47,800 bases of DNA from Enhygromyxa salina (GTDB lineage Bacteria > Myxococcota_A > Polyangia > Nannocystales > Nannocystaceae), in contig NZ_PVNK01000071.1 in assembly GCF_002994615.1 (NCBI RefSeq), forward strand, positions 1 through 47,800, given 5' to 3'. The position numbers and the translations under genes are program-made. Of this stretch, positions 25,765-34,500 are shown in pieces. The number at the start of each line of letters is the position of its first letter. Positions within the stretch are counted from its first letter, which is position 1. The notes under the pieces are model-generated. The model saw only the letters and a program-made list of their open reading frames with translations. It searched no databases and was not told where the DNA came from.

Positions 25765-26223
25765 ATGCTCTCCAAAACGGCGGAATATGCGTTGCGAGCG
25801 ACGGTGTGGCTCGCGCGGGAACCTGGGAAGACCGAGCCGGCCGCGCGGCTGGCGAGTTGCATCCGGGTACCCCGGCGATACCTGCACAAGGTGCTTCAAG
25901 ATCTGGTCGCGGCGGGGCTCGTGCACTCGCGGCCCGGTCCGGGCGGCGGCTACACGCTCAGCCACGATCCTGCTGAAATCAGCATCCTCGACGTGGTCAA
26001 CGCGGTCGAGCCAATTCCGCGGATCCACGACTGCCCGCTGGGCCTGTCGACCCACACGAGCCTGTGTCCGCTGCATCAGGCGCTGGATCAGAGCTACGCC
26101 GCGATGGAGGAGTCGCTCGGGAAGGTCAGCGTCGCGGACCTGCTCCACCAGCCCAGCCGGGTCCCGCCCCTCGTCGAGATCACGAAGACCAGGTCCAAGC
26201 GGACGACGACCTCCAAGTCCTGA
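25765..26223 (+). CDS. Rrf2-family (NsrR-like) transcriptional regulator
   Basis: A 152-residue regulator. It begins MLSKTAEYALRATVWLA, then IRVPRRYLHKVLQDLVAAGL (recognition helix region) and GPGGGYTLSHDPAEISILDVV (wing), the typical Rrf2 winged helix. Two cysteines in DCPLGL and SLCPLH, ten residues apart, are at the usual Fe-S ligand region. Rrf2 proteins next to NO reductase genes usually sense NO through a labile iron-sulfur cluster and repress the reductase gene. Only two of the commonly three cysteines are seen near the site, so another residue may ligate. Upstream Met codons (25702, 25726) are in frame but lie in the promoter region, so I start at 25765. The C-terminal tail is Lys/Arg/Thr-rich. 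Confidence 0.9.
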   Translation: MLSKTAEYALRATVWLAREPGKTEPAARLASCIRVPRRYLHKVLQDLVAAGLVHSRPGPGGGYTLSHDPAEISILDVVNAVEPIPRIHDCPLGLSTHTSLCPLHQALDQSYAAMEESLGKVSVADLLHQPSRVPPLVEITKTRSKRTTTSKS

Positions 26224-26258
26224 TCCACGCCACGCCTCGACGCGAGGCCCCAGCGGCT

Positions 26259-27566
26259 TCAGTTCTCTTTGTCGTCGTCTTCGATCTCGACACGCTCGGC
26301 GCTGACGCGGATGATCCGGGTCGCGTCGGCGGCCAGGATCTTGAAGCGCACGCCCTCCCACACGAACACGGACCCGGCGATCGGCATCTGCCCAGCGAGG
26401 CGCGTGAGCAGATCGCCGACGCTGTCGACCCCGTCGATGTCCTCGAAGTCGACGTTGAGCGCCTCTTCGGCCGTGTGGAGGCTGGCCTGCCCGTCGAGGT
26501 ACTTGACGCCGCTGTCGAGCGGAGCAAACAGCGGCGCGCGGTCGGACTCGTCGAAGATCTGACCGACGAGCTGCTCGATCACGTCCTCGAGGGTCACGAC
26601 CCCGACCGTGTCACCCGCGTCGTCGACGACGATCGCGAGGTGGACGCGCTGCTCCTTGAAGCGGCGGAGCAGATCGTGGATCAGCAGGCTCTCGCTGACG
26701 AAGAAGGGCGGGCGCAGCAGCTTCTCGATCCGCTCGAAGTTGCTGCTCTCGCTGCTCGGCGGCGCGTCGTCGAGCCCGACGATCTGCTTGATGTGGAGGA
26801 TCCCACGGACGTTGTCGAGGTTGCCCGCGTAGACCGGAAGCCGGCTGTGGCCGGTCGCGTGGGCGACCCGCTTGATCTTCTCGACCTCCCAGTCGAGGTC
26901 GACCCCAACCACACGATCGAGGGGGACCATGATGTCGCGGACGATCTTCTCTTCGAAGCGAAACACCTGCTGGAGGAGCTCGGCCTGCTCGGCCGGGATC
27001 GTGCCTTCACGCTCGGCGACCTTGACGAGGTAGCCGATCTCGCCCGAGGTCACGCGGTGGCCGCTGTCCTCGTCGGAGTCCGAGACCCTGCGGATGATCA
27101 GCCGAGTCACCTTCGACAGCGACCACACGAGCGGGTAGCTGAGCCACGCGAGGGCGTTGAGGACCGTGAGCACCGGGAGCGTGACCCGGCGGCTGTAGAG
27201 CTTGCCGAGCGCCTTGGGCACGATCTCGCCGAACAAGAGCAAGAACCCGGTGGTGATGACGACCGCGAGCGGGACGGCCCACGAGGCCCGCGCCGTCCCC
27301 TCGAGGTGGCGGATCGCCAGCGCCGTCGCGGTCGCGCCCATCAAGGTGTTGGTGATGTTGTTGCCGAGCAGGATCGTCGACAGCACCATCACCGGGCGGT
27401 CGACCCACCAGGCGAGCAGCTTGCCCTCGCGGCCCCCCTCTTCCTTGGCTCGGCGCGCTCGGCGATCACCGTAGCTGGTGATCGCCGTCTCGCTACCCGA
27501 GAAGAACATGCTCCCGCCGAGGCACAGCACGAAGACGAGGAGCGACAGCGTGTCCGCGTCAGTCAT
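26259..27566 (-). CDS. CNNM/CorC (HlyC-like) membrane protein with CBS domains
   Basis: A 435-residue protein. Residues 1-165 form a DUF21/CNNM membrane domain (FSGSETAITSYGDRRA, LLGNNITNTLMG, FLLLFGEIVPKALGKLYSR). Residues about 205-325 form a CBS pair (VRDIMVPLDRVVGVDLD to VVTLEDVIEQLVGQIFDE), and the C-terminus is a CorC_HlyC domain (VGDLLTRLAGQMPIAGS). Members are linked to magnesium or cobalt transport or efflux, and the older name haemolysin C is not a reliable function. The CBS pair would sense ATP-Mg. The ATG overlaps the argB stop (ATGA at 27563-27566), so the two genes are co-transcribed, with no evident functional link. Confidence 0.9.
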   Translation of the reverse strand: MTDADTLSLLVFVLCLGGSMFFSGSETAITSYGDRRARRAKEEGGREGKLLAWWVDRPVMVLSTILLGNNITNTLMGATATALAIRHLEGTARASWAVPLAVVITTGFLLLFGEIVPKALGKLYSRRVTLPVLTVLNALAWLSYPLVWSLSKVTRLIIRRVSDSDEDSGHRVTSGEIGYLVKVAEREGTIPAEQAELLQQVFRFEEKIVRDIMVPLDRVVGVDLDWEVEKIKRVAHATGHSRLPVYAGNLDNVRGILHIKQIVGLDDAPPSSESSNFERIEKLLRPPFFVSESLLIHDLLRRFKEQRVHLAIVVDDAGDTVGVVTLEDVIEQLVGQIFDESDRAPLFAPLDSGVKYLDGQASLHTAEEALNVDFEDIDGVDSVGDLLTRLAGQMPIAGSVFVWEGVRFKILAADATRIIRVSAERVEIEDDDKEN

Positions 27567-28558
27567 CGCCTGTCTTGCGCCGAGTCCAGCAACTGCGGAG
27601 CGACCGCCGAAGTCGGCTCTAGAGGAGGGTCTCCTTGCACTGGGCCCTCGACTTTATCACGCCCGGCCGCGGACGGCTCAGCCCCCCGCGTCGCAGCGGG
27701 GGTGCGGCCTCGGGTCTCGGGGGCGATGAGAACCGTCCCCCGGCTGCCGGGCGCGCTGGCCTCGTCCGCCAGGGCGCCGGGCTCGGGCGCGAGGATATGC
27801 GCCGCGCGGGCCCCCGCGAGTGCCGCGAGCGCCTCCTCGACCTTGGGGATCATGCCCCCGCGGATCGTGCCCTCGGCGATCGCAGCTCGGGCCTCGGCGG
27901 CGCTCAGCCTCGGGATCCGCGTGCTCGGATCGGCGCGATCGCGCAGGACGCCCGGGACCGAGGTGAACGCAAACAGGTGATCAGCCCCGAGCGCGGCGGC
28001 CAGCGCCGCCGCGACGGTGTCGGCGTTGACGTTGAACAGCAGCGGCTCTTTGGCCTCCGACCCGACCCCGATCGGTGAGAGCACCGGGGTCAGCCCGGCC
28101 GACCAACAGGCCTCGATCGCGCGCAGATCGACCCTGGTGACGTCTCCGACCAGGCCGTAGTCCACGAGCTCGCCGTCCTCGCCAACTGGGACTGGCGGCC
28201 GACGACGGGCGTGGACAACCCCGGCCGAGAGCCCGACCGCGGCCAGGCCCGACGCCCAGGCCCCGGCGACCACGGCACAGCCGACCTCGCCCGCGATCGC
28301 CTGCGAGACCACTCGCAAGGTCCGCTCGTCCGTCACCCGCTGACCCGCGATCTTTTTAGCTTCGATACCCAGGGCGCGACCGAGGGCGCTCGCCTGGGGA
28401 CCCCCGCCGTGGCACAGCACGAAGCGCCAGCCTTCTTCGACCAGCGCCGCGACGTCAGTCAGGACATGGGCGAGCTGCTCGGCGCGCCCGACGACCTCAC
28501 CGCCAAACTTGATGACCGAGAGCACTGGCGTCTTGTCCGCTGGAGGTGTCGTTGCCAC
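27563..28558 (-). CDS. argB: Acetylglutamate kinase
   Basis: A 331-residue amino-acid kinase. KFGGEVVG (residues about 17-24), CHGGGPQASALGRALG, YGLVGDVTRVD, LLFNVNADTVAAALA and GGMIPKVEEALAAL are the ATP and N-acetylglutamate binding signatures of ArgB. It phosphorylates N-acetylglutamate in arginine synthesis. The start GTG 28558 has AAGGAA seven bases upstream; the open frame reaches 28711 but that part is not kinase-like. The last 55 or so residues (after TVLIAPET) are Pro/Ala/Glu-rich and go beyond the normal end of the family. A lysine-pathway LysZ-like kinase is a less likely alternative. No other arg gene is in the window. Confidence 0.85.
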   Translation of the reverse strand: MATTPPADKTPVLSVIKFGGEVVGRAEQLAHVLTDVAALVEEGWRFVLCHGGGPQASALGRALGIEAKKIAGQRVTDERTLRVVSQAIAGEVGCAVVAGAWASGLAAVGLSAGVVHARRRPPVPVGEDGELVDYGLVGDVTRVDLRAIEACWSAGLTPVLSPIGVGSEAKEPLLFNVNADTVAAALAAALGADHLFAFTSVPGVLRDRADPSTRIPRLSAAEARAAIAEGTIRGGMIPKVEEALAALAGARAAHILAPEPGALADEASAPGSRGTVLIAPETRGRTPAATRGAEPSAAGRDKVEGPVQGDPPLEPTSAVAPQLLDSAQDRR

Positions 28559-28955
28559 CGCTTTCCTTCCCAACCGCGCAAACCCGTACGCAGCAATTGC
28601 TACCCGGGAGGCTGGCCGCGCGCATCTATCACGGACGCGGCCGGGCCTACACTGGGCACCCATGTGAGTGGACGCGCGCCCCGCCTGCCGAGAAGTCGAC
28701 TGAGAACTCATTAAACGATGTTCTCACCCGAAGACCGGACACATTGGGTCAGGATGGGACATGCGCAACACCCGCAACTCTCTCGGGACCCCTGACCGCG
28801 ACATGGATGTCAGAGTGCGCCCGCGCCGTCCGCCGCTTTGTCGGACATCCGCGTCATACCTAGGCCAAGCCTCGACGGAGCCAAGCCCGCGCGATCGATC
28901 GCTCATGAGTATTTTCAAGCACTTAGAGAGATGGCCCATATGATGCACAAGGGGT
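28559..28955. other. Gene-free region upstream of argB
   Basis: About 400 bases with no open frame of coding-like composition on either strand; the short frames at 28724-28948 and 28761-28943 have mixed third positions. It must contain the argB/CNNM promoter. G/C content drops towards the right, where it passes into the T/C-rich stretch. Confidence 0.5.
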
Positions 28956-29295
28956 TGAGCGTCTCGAGAGTACGGCCTGACTTACTGACTCTCTGTCCTT
29001 GACCTACTTGACCTTTTCCTTCCCTGACCTGACTTGACCTGACCTGACCTACTCAGCTTGCTCTTACGCTCCTTGGCCTGAGACCTTACCTAACCTCGAA
29101 GGCCTAGCTTACGACTTCACTTGAACTTGACCCATTTGACCTGAGCTTTACCGCCGCCCGAGACACCTAACTTACTCCGCTGACTTGCTTGCCGCCTTCA
29201 CTTAGCCGCCTTCACTTAGCCGCCTTCGCTTACTTCTTTGGCCTCCAACTGCTCTGCTTGATCTAACTTCTTGATCTAGCTTCGCGCTAACCGCG
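28956..29295. repeat. T/C-rich low-complexity stretch with recurring tgacc/cttgacc words
   Basis: Some 340 bases that are much less G/C-rich than the window average and strongly pyrimidine-biased on the plus strand. The words ttgacc, ctgacc and acttga recur every 5 to 12 bases in the first half (about 28970-29050). A 14-bp unit ccgccttcacttag is repeated at 29192, 29206 and, altered, 29220. No open frame with local codon preference is present. Its role is unknown. Confidence 0.7.
29192..29232. repeat. 14-bp tandem repeat, three copies
   Basis: ccgccttcacttag at 29192-29205 and 29206-29219 is exact. The third copy (29220-29232) carries ttcgctta instead of ttcactta. It lies inside the T/C-rich stretch. 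Confidence 0.8.
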
Positions 29296-29329
29296 CCTCG
29301 AATTTCCATAGGTCGGTGCTGATATTTTG

Positions 29330-29357
29330 CCCAGGACGGTTTGGTCCCCGTCCTGGG
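29330..29357 (-). terminator. Hairpin after the MutH-like gene
   Basis: Arms cccaggacgg (29330-29339) and ccgtcctggg (29348-29357) pair perfectly over 10 bases with an 8-base loop. It stands 16 bases downstream of the stop of the minus-strand nuclease gene, the usual place for a terminator. On that strand the stem is followed by an A-rich rather than a T-rich tail, so intrinsic termination is not certain. Confidence 0.6.
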
Positions 29358-29373
29358 CTCTGTGTTTAAGCCC

Positions 29374-30303
29374 TCAGTGCGCGTGGTCCTCGGGCTCGGG
29401 CACGCGATCGGCCAGGCGCCAGAGTCGAGCCGCGCTCGTCCGGCCCTCGACGCCCTCGAACTGCTCTTGATCCGTCGCGCAGGCCGGCTCGGGCAGACGT
29501 CGCGGATCGATGACCACGTGCCCGCGCAAGGCACAGGCCTCACCGTGCGGCATGGTGTGGATCGCCGGAGCCCAGCCGTGCTCGAACACCCGGTCGAGAT
29601 CGACGCGAAGTCGACCGCGACATCGAGGACAGGGTGTCAGCTGACCGTGTTCAGTCCGGGCGAGGGTGACGAGGGGATCTCGCCCGCGATGCTCGGCCCG
29701 CACCGACCGCCACCAGCTCGGGTCGAAGCGATAGCCGAGCTCGACGGGATCGGGCGGCAGCAGGCCCTCCTGCGCCAGCCACCAGGCCGCGAGGTAGTAG
29801 GCCGGAGACATGCCCTCGGCCCGGTCGCGCGACTCGATCATCAGGGCCGGACGATCAAAGTGGGGATCGAGGCCCCAGGCGCGCTCGAGCTGGGTGCGGC
29901 TCGGGCCCGCGAGGTGAAAGAAGCGGTGGCCCAGGACCACGCGGCTGAGCCGATCGGCGAACACGAACAGCACGTTGGCGAGCTTGGCCCACGGGTTGAC
30001 CGAGGCCTCGCAGACCTTGATGCGATCACACTTGAGCCGCCCGTCAGCGCGCTGCCACACGCTGATCAGCTTGATCTCGATGCGGCCCTCCCAGTCGGGC
30101 ACGGGGACCGAATCGTGGGCGTCGAGGCCGAAGTGCCACTGCAGCGCGTTGCCGTGGCGCCCGCGCCCGCGGGCCTCGACCAGGGCCTCGGCCGCGGGCC
30201 CGAGCGGGAGCCCGCGCGCGGCCTCGGCCAAGAGCTCGAGGTGACGGCACCGACGCAAGACCGCGTCGCGGCGCAGCGGCGGGTGTCGCAGCGGCAGCCG
30301 CAC
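29374..30303 (-). CDS. MutH/Sau3AI-like DNA endonuclease-fold protein
   Basis: A 309-residue protein. Residues about 45-120 resemble MutH: GNALQWHFGLDA aligns with the MutH helix GQLxExxLGA, and PDWEGRIEIKLISVW gives Asp70, Glu76 and Lys78, a D-x5-E-x-K catalytic triad close to the D-x6-E-x-K of MutH. ADGRLKCDRIKVCEA and NPWAKLANVLFVFAD follow as in that fold. The first acidic residue of MutH (Glu56) looks replaced by Gln55. The second half holds CPRCRGRL and further Cys/His (HTMPHGEACAL), perhaps a zinc site. It could nick or cut DNA at a short site; no DNA methyltransferase or MutS/MutL gene is nearby. GTG 30303 is the longest start; a later one is possible. The fold call is mine from motif reading. 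Confidence 0.6.
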   Translation of the reverse strand: MRLPLRHPPLRRDAVLRRCRHLELLAEAARGLPLGPAAEALVEARGRGRHGNALQWHFGLDAHDSVPVPDWEGRIEIKLISVWQRADGRLKCDRIKVCEASVNPWAKLANVLFVFADRLSRVVLGHRFFHLAGPSRTQLERAWGLDPHFDRPALMIESRDRAEGMSPAYYLAAWWLAQEGLLPPDPVELGYRFDPSWWRSVRAEHRGRDPLVTLARTEHGQLTPCPRCRGRLRVDLDRVFEHGWAPAIHTMPHGEACALRGHVVIDPRRLPEPACATDQEQFEGVEGRTSAARLWRLADRVPEPEDHAH

Positions 30304-30311
30304 GACCGACG

Positions 30312-30491
30312 CTAGTCCTTCTTGGCGTCCTTCTCGGCGCCCTTCTCGGCGCCCTTCCTGTCGCCCTTCCTGTCGCCCTTCCTGTCGCCCTTGTCGGCCT
30401 TGTCGTCCTTCTTCCTACCCTTTTGCTCGGCACAGCCGGCGTTGAAAGACACGAGGGACAGGGCGAGGACGAGGTACGAGAGCTTGGACAT
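30312..30491 (-). CDS. Small Lys-rich lipoprotein (59 residues)
   Basis: A short gene. ATG 30491 has GGAG seven bases upstream. The product has a signal sequence MSKLSYLVLALSLVSF and the lipobox NAGC with Cys20. The mature part is a charged tail of KGDRK and KGAEK repeats ending KDAKKD. It should be a small membrane-anchored lipoprotein with a strongly basic, flexible tail, perhaps touching the cell wall or another acidic surface; the function is unknown. The repeat codons (aagggcgacagg three times) point to slippage-driven growth. It precedes the MutH-like gene by 8 bases on the same strand. Confidence 0.75.
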   Translation of the reverse strand: MSKLSYLVLALSLVSFNAGCAEQKGRKKDDKADKGDRKGDRKGDRKGAEKGAEKDAKKD

Positions 30492-30576
30492 GGGGATCTC
30501 CGTCAGCCCAACCCTGCAACGGAGCGAAGCGCCGGGTCAAGCTGGCTGGCGGCTCGAGCTGGCGGCGAGCTCGTCG

Positions 30577-30990
30577 TCACAGCGAGGACGACGACGCGGA
30601 CGACGCCTCGATCGGGACCGGGCGGCCGGCGTCGTCGATCGCCACGTACACGACCTCGGCCTTGGTGACCTCGACGCTGCGCTTGGTGTCGGTCGGCCGA
30701 TGGGCGACGACCCGCACGCAGACCGTGACCGAAGTCCGGCCGACCCGAAGGATCTCGGCGTAACAGCTGACGATGTCACCGACGCGGACCGGCTGCGAGA
30801 ACACGACTTCGCGCATCGCGACCGTGACGACCCGGCCGATCCCGAGCCGGTGGGCGCCGATCGCCCCGGCCTGATCGATGAGGCTGAGGATCTTGCCGCC
30901 AAAGATTGTCCCGTGGGCGTTGGTGTCCGCGGGCATCATGCACACGCGGATCGCGGGGTGGGGATCGGGCTCGACGTTCGACGCGGTCAC
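30577..30990 (-). CDS. Hotdog acyl-CoA thioesterase (YciA/BFIT type)
   Basis: A 137-residue hotdog protein with CMMPADTNAHGTIFGGKIL, where DTNAHGTIFGG with the catalytic Asp is the hallmark of YciA-like acyl-CoA thioesterases, followed by SLIDQAGAIGAHR and VVFSQPVRVGDIVSCYAEIL. It would hydrolyse short to long acyl-CoA. GTG 30990 begins TASNVEPDPHPAIRV, as homologues do; an in-frame ATG at 31026 adds 12 residues. The tail is Ser-rich. It is not part of the pigment locus, 14 kb away, so it is probably a general housekeeping thioesterase. Confidence 0.88.
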   Translation of the reverse strand: MTASNVEPDPHPAIRVCMMPADTNAHGTIFGGKILSLIDQAGAIGAHRLGIGRVVTVAMREVVFSQPVRVGDIVSCYAEILRVGRTSVTVCVRVVAHRPTDTKRSVEVTKAEVVYVAIDDAGRPVPIEASSASSSSL

Positions 30991-31051
30991 GAGCGCACAG
31001 TAGATCCAAGTCGCGGGCGAGGCCATCGCCAGTGGCCCGGCCGCAGCCCCC

Positions 31052-31525
31052 TCAGCCGGCCCCGACCGCGCGCAGGATCGTCTCGCGGATCGTCTTGGCG
31101 TCGGCGTAGTCGGGGCAGTAGTAGAGGCCGGGGTCCCTGGCCGAGAGGGCCCGGAAGCGCTTGTCCTCGGCGCCGAAGTCGTAAGACAAGATCGCCGGTC
31201 GGCGGCAGCCCGCGTCGCGCAGCGCCCGGAGGATGAACAGGCCCTGGTTGTCCTGCTGAAAGCGCCGCGCCCGGCGAATGTCGCCGTTGAAGCGCCCGGT
31301 CAGCTGGACCATGTCGCCGAGCAGCTCCTCGATCGGCGTCCGATCGAAGCGCATGTCGAGGAACACCACGTCGGGCTCGTCGGCGGCGATCATCTCGCAC
31401 GCCCGGCCGCCGCTCTTGGCCTGACGGTACTCGATGCCCTCGGCCACGAAGGTCGTGAGGTTGGTGATGTATTCGTCGCCGTCTTCGACGACGAGCACGC
31501 GAATTTGACGTTGTTGGCTGTCCAT
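31052..31525 (-). CDS. Stand-alone response-regulator receiver with long insertion
   Basis: A 157-residue receiver. VLVVEDGDEY (acidic pocket), VVFLDMRFD with phospho-acceptor Asp57, and AILSYDF with Ser114 at the switch position are seen. Between the Asp and the alpha-3 helix (QGLFILRALR) about 33 extra residues are inserted. The Lys normally found in strand 5 (K-P) is missing; YYCPDY stands there. No output domain is attached. ATG 31525 has GAGG at 6 bases. It starts 11 bases after the TPR kinase gene, so it is probably its partner, acting through protein contacts. The receiver at 34587-36302 has the same insertion. Confidence 0.85.
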   Translation of the reverse strand: MDSQQRQIRVLVVEDGDEYITNLTTFVAEGIEYRQAKSGGRACEMIAADEPDVVFLDMRFDRTPIEELLGDMVQLTGRFNGDIRRARRFQQDNQGLFILRALRDAGCRRPAILSYDFGAEDKRFRALSARDPGLYYCPDYADAKTIRETILRAVGAG

Positions 31526-31536
31526 CACGGTCCTCG

Positions 31537-34500
31537 TCAGGCTCCCAGCGGGCTCGCGGTCGCTGGCCCGACGCCGACCTCGTCGGCCCGGGCCGGCGCG
31601 TCGGTGGCCGCGTCCTCATCTTCGTCCTCGTCGAGCGCGAAGAAGCGCAGGACCACGGCCTTCTCCCACCCGGCCTCGGGCTCGACGGCGATCGAGCCGT
31701 CGTAGCGCGAGAGCAGATCGGCGGTGATGCCCATGCCGCGCTCGACGTAGCGCCCGCGCAGCATCTCGCTGGTCAGCCGCTCGGGCGAGTGGTCCTTGAT
31801 CCGGATCGCGAGGGTCGAGAGCCCGGTGATGTCGTCGATCTCGGTTGCGAGCTCGACCCCGAGGCCGATCGGCGGCTGGGCGTACATGGCCGAGGACATC
31901 AGCGAGTTGCGCAGCACGTTGGCGAGGATGTCGTGGAGGTCGGTGCGAAAGATGCGGACCTGCTCGCCCTGCCCCTCGATCGACAGCGGCGCGATCTGGA
32001 CGGTCGCGAACTTGTCCTCGGTTGCGACCTGCTCGTAGACCGAGGCGATGAACTCGGGGTCGACCCGCGCGATGCACAGGCGCTGGATCACCTCGCTGAG
32101 GCGGTCGAAGGCCCGGCGCCCGAGCACGTCGCCGGCCCGGAGCAGGACCTTGGCCAGCTCGAGCTTCTTGCTGGCCCGCAAGCCGCCGGGGTGCCGGAGC
32201 CACTTGGCCTTGGCCGCGACGTCATCGAAGGCCCGGAGCATGGCCTTGAAGGTTGGATCTTTGCGCCTGAGGTTGAGGGTGACGCCGTGGGCGCGAGCGA
32301 CCTGCTCGAGCTCGGCGACGTAGCCGAGAAAGCGACCGTGGATCCCGCGCCGCTCGCCGCGGTGCGGGTCGTGTTCGGGCTCGACGTCGTCACCGAACAG
32401 ACGCCGCGCGAGCAGGGTCGCGCGGGCCTCGGCGTCGGGCTCGTCGAGCTCGAGCGCGCGGCCGACGTCCGACAAGAACGCGGTGTTGTGCTTGAGGATC
32501 TCGTGCCGGATCAGGCTCAGGATCCGGGCGACCTCGGGGAAGCAGGTCGGCGAGCGCTCCAGCAGCTGGGGCAGTGACGCGCCCCGGACCCGCCGCCAGA
32601 TCAGGGCCAGCGGGATCGACAGCAAGATCAGCGAGCCCACGCCCATCGCCAGGTAGATCTTGAGGAAGACCGCGTCCATGTGACCGCGGAGCTCCTGGGC
32701 CGCGTCCCAGTAGACGTCGTAGGGCCCGGCCTCGCGCAGGTAGATGTCGAGCTGCTCGCTCGCGGCCCACAGCTCGAGGTTGTCCCACAGCAGCTTGGCG
32801 ACGCGATAGCGAGCGATGACCGAGCCGAGCTCGGCCGCGGTCCGCAGGTGCGAGCGGCCCTCTTTCGAGTCGGCGAGCATCAGGCCGAGGCGCTCGTGAA
32901 CCTCCATCTGGTTGGGATCGACCGCGAGGCTCTCGTCCCAGTAGACCCGCGCCTGGCCCTGGCGACCGTCCTGGACGTAGACGACCTGGGCGAGCATGTT
33001 GAGCAGCGCCGTCTCGCGCGGAAATTTTTCGCGCGCGCGCAGGAGCAAGGTCTCGGCCCGGTCCCACTCACCGTGCTCGGCGCCGAGCACATAGGCCTCG
33101 CTGATCAGGCGGTGGAGCTCGGGGTCGAGGCGGCCGACGTCGGAGGGCAGCGGCGGCGGGACGAAGGGCACGTCCTCCTCGACCTCGCGCTGGAGCGCGG
33201 CGATCGCCTCGCGCGCGGCCTCGCGCTTGGGCTCGTCGGCGTCGGCGAACTCGAGGTAGTCGCGGAAGTGCTCGATCGCCTGCTCCTTGTCGGACCGGGC
33301 GTAGAGCTCGCCGAGGTGAAAGCGCAGCACGTGCAGATCCGGGCGCAGGCGCAGCGCCATGTCGAGGTGGGTGCGCGCCTGCTCGTCCTCGGCGCCGGAG
33401 AATTCCTTCTTGTAGAGCAGGCCCAACGCCATGTGGGTGGCGTAGTCGTAGCGCTCCATCGCGATCGCCCGCTTGAACGACTCGATCGCGGCGGGGAAGT
33501 CTTCGCTGCGCGCGTAGACCTCGCCGAGGTAGTAGTGAGCGCGGGGGTACCAGGGCGAGTCGCCGACGGCGATCTCGAGCTCGCTGCGCGCGGTGGCCAG
33601 ATCGCGGCGACGCAGGGCTCGTAAGCCTCGGTCGTAGGCGGCCTCGGCCGCGGGCGTCGGCCGGCCGCCTTGCAGCTCCTGGATCTCGGCGACCGCGAGC
33701 TGGATCTGGAGCTCATCGATCCACTTTTTGGCGTCGCGTGCGGCCTCGAGCTCGTCGGGGTGCAAGACCAGGATCCGCTCGTAGACGGCGACCGCCTCCT
33801 GCGGCTGCTCGAGCCGGCGATGGAGCGCGCCCTCGAGCTCGAGCGCCGCGAGCTTGGGTACGGCCTCGCGCGCCCGGCACTCCTGGCGGTAGGCGTCGAG
33901 GTGGGCGACGGCGGCGGCGAGGTGGCGATGCTGCTGCTGCTCGACGCGCGCGACCTCGGCCTCGGCCGCGTGCAGCTGCGCCGCGGTCACGCGGATGTCG
34001 TCGGGGCGACCGAGCGCGCCGACGTCGAGCCCGGCGAGCTCCTCGGCGATGTCGAGGCGCTCCTTGGCGTAGACGTTCTCGCACTCGCCCATCCACGCGA
34101 CCGCGTTCTCGCGCTCGGACAGCCACAGGCCCCGGGGATCGTAGACCTCGAGCAGGGTGAGATCCTCGATCGCCAGGCGCGGGCAGCGGCCCGGGGGGTT
34201 GGCCCGCTTGTGGACGTGGGCGCGGCCACGCAGGGCCTCGGGATCGCCGTCGTGGATGTCGAGCGCGGCCGAGTACTCGTCGATCGCCTCGGACCAGCGG
34301 CGCTGCTGCATCGCCCGCTTCGCGCGACCGAGGTGATCGGCGAACTCGACCTCGCGCTGCTGCTCGAGCGTGAGCGGGTCGACCTCGACCTCGGGATCGC
34401 CGCTCTCGCTGTCGTCGACGCCGGGGAGCTCGCCACCGGTCGTCTCGGGCGGCGGCAGGGTGTCGCGGGGCGGCGCGGCGTCGACCGCGGTGACGGCCAT

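Noticed and set aside
26259..27566. Haemolysin toxin
   Set aside because: The HlyC/CorC name is historical; the domain set (DUF21, CBS pair, CorC) indicates a CNNM-type ion-transport protein.
28724..28948. Short frames on both strands upstream of argB
   Set aside because: Mixed third-position bases, no ribosome site, no motif.
29202..29543. 113-codon minus-strand frame covering the T/C-rich block and the MutH-like gene end
   Set aside because: It crosses the hairpin and uses atypical codons in its second half; overlaps a better-supported gene.
30577..30990. Thioesterase as the missing ApeK of the pigment locus
   Set aside because: It is of the YciA/BFIT type, 14 kb away and in another operon; APE loci carry a different thioesterase type inside the cluster.
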